NCBI GenBank assembly: GCA_009617715.1
Contig: VTFK01000050.1
Coordinates: 1,922,001-1,986,000, forward strand
DNA length: 64,000 nucleotides
Source: Plectrocnemia conspersa
Taxonomy: Eukaryota > Arthropoda > Insecta > Trichoptera > Polycentropodidae
Direction of reading: 5' to 3'
Shown here: positions 60,564 to 64,000 of the stretch, in pieces
Layout of the letters: every line of letters begins with the position of its first letter
Numbering within the stretch: position 1 is the stretch's first letter
Notes under the pieces: model-generated
Told to the model about the DNA's origin: nothing
Seen by the model: only the letters and a program-made list of their open reading frames with translations
Database searches by the model: none
Position numbers and translations under genes: made by a program

Positions 60564-61781
60564 CTGTAAAAGAAAATATGTTAAGACTCGCGCTGCGTTC
60601 GCTTCGACGCGTTGGTGTGAGCGATAAAAGCAATAGTTGCCGCCACATCAGATAACAATTTGTTTTGAATTTATTTGAACGGAAAGCAAACGGTCAATGT
60701 GAGTGAAGTGAGGAATGCACTAGAACTAGTTTTCCGCTCAAACCGAGGAGTTGACATTTTAAAACAAAGATGACAAGATATAGTAGAAATCATATGGCAA
60801 TAGCAAACTCAATGAAATATTCGAATAATCATTGATTTTATATTTAATTTTTTCTGCAGATAATTTGGTCTCTGACCAAATATTTGACAGGTTATCTAAC
60901 ATGCTTTGATATCATTTGATATTCAGATTAATTAAATTCATCTTTGTTGGATCTTTTTATTCTCAAAAGTTGATCAATCGTTATCTCTAACGTTTTTCAT
61001 ATTCTTTAGCAATATTTTTTATATACTTGACAATCATATTCCGGTGGCTGCCAATTGTTTTTGATTTTTTTCTGCATCCGCACAATTACGATCTCTATAG
61101 TTTGTATTATAGAATCAGTGTCGTATTCGATATTTATGTGTTTATATTGTGATTTATTTACATTTAATAATTTATTATTTAAAATTCATAGCGATTTTTT
61201 AAAGAAATGATGTAATGTGATAATTTATACTTACTTCAAGAAAAAAACTAATTGTGAGTCTGTGTGAGCTGAGATTTTCTACCAATTTTGCCGGAGAGAA
61301 TCGGAAAAATGCTCATCTGTATTCAAATGGAACTGCGGGCGCTCGATTAGATTTTCTCATCCGCCTTATAAAGAAATCTAAATATTCCATAAAGCTCGGC
61401 ACTCTTAAGGGGTTGAACGCGCACGAAAATAAATATACTTCCCCTCGAAGCGATAAAAATTCAATATTTTTTTACGGGACGTTTAAAAATAAAGTAAAGT
61501 GACTCTTAACCCTTCGAGTTCTCTGAGAGTATCGGATAAAATTAAAATAATACTACGACGCTGAAAGAGTTGAAAGGGACGATATAAACGCACTTTTTCG
61601 ACAATGAAACAATATCAAATTAACGTCGCAGTAATAAGAAGAAAATTTACAATGTTGAGAGAAAGCGTAGGATAGTATAATATATATGTGTATATTTTAA
61701 TATAATAGAAGTAGAAGCGTTTGTTAATTGCTATCTGCTACCGCCCGCATGAAGATAATACGATATTATATCATTTGTGTA

Positions 61782-61845
61782 CAGTGGAACCTCGTTATAT
61801 GACTTAAAGCTTTCAGTGAAGTCTCTCAGTCGCGAGAATGAAAAT
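61782..61845 (+). mobile_element. Tigger/pogo-like terminal repeat remnant in the SPATA20 intron
   Basis: CAGTGGAACCTCGTTATATG directly follows TA, the usual target of these elements, and resembles Tigger/pogo ends (CAGTGGAACCTCGATAA-type). I found no reverse-complement partner downstream, so only one end is preserved or recognisable. Confidence 0.45.
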
Positions 61846-63019
61846 AGAGGGTCTGTTTTTAATCATTAACAAAAGCTTTTAGATTACAAAGAAATATGAT
61901 TTAAACGTTTGTAGGTTGTTTCAAAGCCCTTTCGTTTAAAAAAACGTAAAAAAATGCGATGAAAGAGAGTTACGTTTTAAGAACTAAGAAGCGCGATCTA
62001 GATTTTTTAGTGGTATTTAGTATCATATAAAAAACTAAAATACTTTCACTTGAGATAAAACTGAAAATTAACCATTTCACTGCGCGCTATTTAAAAATTT
62101 TATAATAGGATGTGGGGGAGCACTTATTTACCCTCTAAGTTATTTAAATAATATTGCAATAAATTAAAGTGTTTTTCAACCTTAAATTATACAAAAAAAA
62201 ATACAATGCATACTGACAATTTTATTAATGACTTCTATAGGTGTCATCCTCGGTAAAAAGGTTAAAGATTAAAAACGGTTTGACATTGTCGTTCAGAGTA
62301 TATTAAACTCTTTAGTGAGAGTTCATCGTTATCGTCAAGTTGGGTTGCTCTTTAAAATATGATTATTTTTCTGTATTAGGTTAAAGTTATTGAACACTCT
62401 ATTATCTAAACTATTTTAAAAAGTATGTTGCGTTTTTTGATATGGATTATTAAGATGTTTTTATTTATTTTATTAAATGCAATTAAGCGCTTTAAAATAA
62501 TTATTTTAAAATCAAAATCAGTGTTTCAAACAGGCTTAGATGTGGCAAGTCTTATTTCAGCAATTTGTTGTTCCACAATATTTGTTATTATGATACGCAT
62601 TTATTCCTAGAAAACTCATCGCCAAGATGCTTTTGTTTAATAGTGCGTATATCCAACAAATTTAAGCTGTTTTATTTAGAGTAGTTTTGGTCGAATATCA
62701 CGTTACCTTTTAGCGTGTATCTGTTATCGTCTTTGACATCTGTAAAGTATATTGCAAGGAAATTTTAAATATTTTCTTAACTTATGAAAACAAATAAAAC
62801 GTTTACTGGAGATTAATTCAAAAACAAATTTAGAGCGGAAACACTAGTTCTAATAATTGCAATTTCAGGAAACTGGACCATCCGAAGCTCGCTAGCGGTT
62901 GCCAGCTTACGTACTTCGCTCGTTGGAGTTAGAATTCTTGGGAATTGTAAGGTTGTAGTCTGAGTGTAGAATGAGTTATCTGAAACTAAAAATGAAAGAC
63001 TCACAAATTTCTGACACAC

Positions 63020-63140
63020 CTGTGTTGCCACCGCCCCCCGGCTCCGCCACCGCCACGATCCTGCCCGGCAGCAGCCTAGCTCTGACGACCGACAGCAAAG
63101 CCTGCGTCCTGGGGTCGTCTCTGCCCCCGGCTATGAAGAC
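63020..63140 (-). CDS. SPATA20-like protein, penultimate coding exon
   Basis: This 121-nt exon is flanked by acceptor CTCTCCGTTGCAG (just above 63140) and donor ACACAG/GTGTGT at 63020/63019. Translation from 63140 reads VFIAGGRDDPRTQALLSVVR, then ARLLPGRIVAVAEPGGGGNT. This fits the family's late segment, where a hydrophobic strand ending in a Gly turn precedes an acidic stretch, a helix and a LP/FxPN-type turn. It ends one base into a codon, which the exon at 60563 completes as Val. Strong GC and CpG content contrasts with the intron. Confidence 0.82.
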
Positions 63141-64000
63141 CTGCAACGGAGAGCGCAAGCATTATTTATCTCGCCGCTATTATTCTGAAGCGAAAGAAGA
63201 AAAAGCCCGCCACAATCTGCGCTAACGACGCGAGGGCGAGAGCGGAAAATGGCGCTCTTCCGGCGGCACCGAAACGCGATACAATACATCGGTATCGGGT
63301 CGCGCCGATCCGAGGTGAAAGGGTTAAATCTACCGATAACCTGCACGTACGACATAATTTACTCATTTTTTTATCGAAGACTTGATCGTGATTCATGTTC
63401 TGAAGCGATCTATTTTTGGGTAGTAGCTATGCATTATAATATTATACAATTCGCGTGTCATTCCGTATTAAGCGTCATCATTGAATAGTAAAAAAAATAT
63501 GGAGCACCTCTAAAATATAACCACTATCCTACATATTTTTTCAGATTTTTAAAAATTTCATCTTTAAATAAAAATAGTTTTATCTATACTTACAACAAAA
63601 CAGAAAATGCACGTATTTGTCTATCTGTCACGAAAGTTCTTCTCGAACGGTAAACAGTAGCGACGTGACATTTGCACGTAGCATTTAAGCTACCATTTTT
63701 AGGTCAACTGTGCTATTTTCGACTTGAAGCTCTTAAGTCAAAAGTTGAGCTGAATAGCGACGTGCTGACGACCAATTACGTGCTACTACAATACGCAAAT
63801 ATTTTATTAAGTGTGTAATAACAGGATGAATAAAAAATAAGTTTGAATCTAAGTATTTTTAAAGTCTGAGAAAATATTAGATTCGCCACGATTTAAGATG
63901 ATATAATGTTCTATATAAGTTGTAATGTAAAATAAAATATAAAAATCGTTTAAAATTTAAATTGCTACACATACGAGAGGTAAAATGTTCAAATTACCAT
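63141..64000. other. SPATA20-like intron (upstream) to window end
   Basis: No further family exon is visible on the minus strand. A GC-rich patch at 63210-63320 includes AAAATGGCGCTCTTCCGG (YY1- and ETS-like motifs), which could be intronic regulatory sequence. The rest is AT-rich. Confidence 0.4.

Larger units (their letters stand above)
60433..63140 (-). other. SPATA20-like gene, 3' part (two exons and one intron)
   Basis: Two family-matching exons in the same orientation with compatible phase (1) and consensus splice sites. The intron runs from 63019 (GTGTGT start) to 60564 (CAG end), about 2.46 kb, mostly AT-rich. The earlier exons, including the thioredoxin-like domain, must lie beyond 64000. 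The first ORF seen at 61254-61502 inside the intron is on the other strand and chance-like. Confidence 0.8.

Noticed and set aside
61254..61502. 82-codon plus-strand frame
   Set aside because: Lies inside the SPATA20 intron on the opposite strand, with no recognisable domain.

Overview
The window looks like AT-rich, gene-poor nuclear DNA from an insect or other arthropod. The reasons are split coding exons with GT-AG introns, Jockey-like non-LTR retrotransposons, tRNA-derived SINEs, hAT, Tigger/pogo and piggyBac-type transposon remnants, long (TA)n microsatellites, and no bacterial-style operons. I cannot fix the order or species from sequence alone.

Layout. 1-2 kb: AT-rich spacer with a foldback MITE and a microsatellite. 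2.1-6.4 kb: near full-length but decayed Jockey-type LINE (copy 1, + strand) inside an exact 13-bp target duplication. 6.4-27 kb: spacer with MITE copies, a long inverted repeat (12.6-13.3 kb), one copy of a duplicated ~1.1-kb segment (13.3-14.3 kb), a GC-rich regulatory-looking island with a perfect RFX X-box (24.87 kb), a Tigger transposase fragment (26.0 kb) and a small unassigned ORF (27.0 kb). 27.4-33.3 kb: second copy of the LINE (- strand), with a 1,643-bp hAT transposon inserted in its endonuclease domain. The LINE keeps its 10-13 bp target duplication and the hAT an exact 8-bp one, so the order of insertion can be read. 33.4-60.4 kb: spacer with SINEs, three copies of another dispersed AT-rich repeat, more MITEs, a 90-nt hairpin, the second copy of the duplicated segment (53.3-54.4 kb), a 266-bp 5'-truncated third LINE copy with a 14-bp duplication, a diverged repeat pair (55.5 and 59.7 kb) and a possible piggyBac MITE.

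The one host gene I recognise with confidence is at the right edge on the minus strand: the last two coding exons of a SPATA20 (DUF255) orthologue, at 63020-63140 and 60433-60563, joined by a phase-compatible ~2.5-kb intron. The rest of that gene lies beyond the window. Several GC-richer patches between the repeats resemble conserved non-coding or promoter DNA, but I cannot assign them to genes.

I did not find a new enzymatic or defence system. The most informative features are the nested, dated transposon insertions, the palindromic MITE family with a GC-rich core, and the duplicated segment with a lipocalin-like exon.
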